Shown here: piece after piece, positions 6,599 to 7,117 of the stretch
Layout: each line of letters begins with the position of its first letter
Position numbering within the stretch: the first letter of the stretch is position 1
NCBI GenBank assembly: GCA_014305015.1
Contig: JACRUB010000115.1
Span: forward strand, 1-7,117
Length of the DNA stretch: 7,117 nucleotides
From: Vulcanimicrobiota bacterium
Lineage (GTDB): Bacteria; Vulcanimicrobiota; Vulcanimicrobiia; Vulcanimicrobiales; Vulcanimicrobiaceae
Reading direction: 5' to 3'
The notes under the pieces: model-generated
Databases searched by the model: none
What the model was told of the DNA's origin: nothing
Seen by the model: only the letters and a program-made list of their open reading frames with translations
Program-made: the position numbers and the translations under genes

Positions 6599-6628
6599 GG
6601 CCGCGCTGCTACGACGGCGGCCTGACGG
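6599..6628. promoter_or_regulatory. 30-bp divergent gap between the hypothetical gene and the GH15-type gene
   Basis: Two start codons face away from each other across only 30 bp. There is no recognisable -10/-35 pair and no good Shine-Dalgarno site; GGCGG at 6616-6620 is the nearest purine-rich stretch for the plus-strand gene. Promoters must overlap the opposing coding sequences, or one of the genes is transcribed from farther away. Confidence 0.4.
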
Positions 6629-7117
6629 ATGCCTCGCGACTTACCCCTTGGAAACGGCAATTTACTCATCAACTATGACGCGAACTACACAATCCGCGAC
6701 ATTTTCTTTCCGCATGTGGGCACCGAGAACCATGTGCTCGGGCACATGTGCCGTCTTGGATTCTGGGCGGATGGAAATTTCGCGTGGACCTACGATGAGG
6801 GTTGGCAGCGCGAGCTGCGATACGAGGCCGATACCCTTGTCACCGCCGTCCGCCTCGTCAACGATAAGCTGGGAATCGCAGTACGTATTTCGGACGCCGT
6901 TGATTTTGCGGTGCCGATGCTCGTGCGACGTTTTGTCATCGAGCCAACTGAGGTCAAAGCGGTCCGCATCTTCTTAGGCTTGGATCTCTATATTCGCGGC
7001 AATCCGATCGGCGATACGGCATTTTATAAATCGGATCTGCAGGCCATCGTGCACTATAAAGAGGACCGGTATTTCTTACATGGCGGCATCGGTGAGTCGG
7101 GTGGCGTCGATCAATAC
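6629..7117 (+). CDS. Glycoside hydrolase family 15-type protein (glucoamylase-like), N-terminal part only
   Basis: The first 163 codons of a gene running off the right edge with no stop. The start MPRDLPLGNGNLLINYD and the segment RDIFFPHVGTENH (23-35) match the start of bacterial and archaeal GH15-type proteins as I remember them; these have an N-terminal beta-sandwich domain, then an (alpha/alpha)6 barrel that cuts alpha-glucosidic bonds in starch, dextrin or trehalose. The visible part is only the beta-sandwich: repeated strands such as RLVNDKLGIAVRISDAVDF (75-93) and VKAVRIFLGLDLYIRG (109-124). The catalytic acids lie outside the window, so activity and substrate cannot be judged. There is no signal peptide, so it is probably cytoplasmic and deals with storage or imported alpha-glucans, a job separate from the amino-sugar genes to the left. 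The ATG at 6629 fits the usual start of relatives. Confidence 0.9.
   Translation, partial: MPRDLPLGNGNLLINYDANYTIRDIFFPHVGTENHVLGHMCRLGFWADGNFAWTYDEGWQRELRYEADTLVTAVRLVNDKLGIAVRISDAVDFAVPMLVRRFVIEPTEVKAVRIFLGLDLYIRGNPIGDTAFYKSDLQAIVHYKEDRYFLHGGIGESGGVDQY

Noticed and set aside
6185..6625. 146-codon frame on the plus strand, antisense to the hypothetical gene in codon register
   Set aside because: It looks less odd than most shadows, but is open mainly because the minus-strand gene avoids TTA, CTA and TCA codons. The minus frame has the G-first codon bias and acidic helical composition of a real gene. I keep a little doubt.

Overview
The window looks like chromosomal DNA from a GC-rich, probably Gram-negative-type bacterium. 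It is packed with genes: several carry export signals, the longest non-coding gap is 59 bp, and genes within each unit overlap or lie close together. The mix (secreted GH20 hexosaminidase, secreted serine hydrolase, Na+/solute symporter, stand-alone secreted FecR-domain protein, bacterial GH15-type enzyme starting MPRDLPLGNG) resembles poorly cultured soil or aquatic phyla such as Eremiobacterota/Vulcanimicrobiota, Acidobacteria or Chloroflexi. That placement is a tentative guess from memory and cannot be proved here. I see no mobile element, tRNA, rRNA, CRISPR or plasmid feature.

Layout: (1) A minus-strand unit reads leftwards from 2237. It holds a 647-residue exported GH20 beta-N-acetylhexosaminidase, then a membrane permease cut off by the window start; stop and start codons share one base (TAATG). 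(2) A plus-strand unit starts at 2297, diverging from unit 1 across 59 bp. It holds a 411-residue exported beta-lactamase-fold serine hydrolase, a 612-residue SSS-family sodium/solute symporter, and a 273-residue exported FecR-domain protein whose ATG overlaps the symporter stop (ATGA). (3) A short minus-strand gene (139 residues, unrecognised, soluble and helical) converges on the FecR gene; their 3' ends overlap by 32 bp. (4) A GH15-type glucoamylase-like gene diverges from it across 30 bp and runs off the right edge with its first 163 codons present.

How the genes may work together (inference): each arm of the divergent pair joins an exported hydrolase to an inner-membrane carrier, as expected for scavenging an amino-sugar polymer or cell-wall fragments outside the cytoplasm. 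GH20 would release terminal GlcNAc or GalNAc, the serine hydrolase would cut an ester, amide or peptide bond, and the two carriers would import products. The FecR-domain protein is the odd member, since no sigma factor or TonB receptor is visible. The best candidates for something new are this hydrolase/carrier pairing, the FecR-symporter coupling and the unrecognised 139-residue protein. No single gene here is clearly a new enzyme type.
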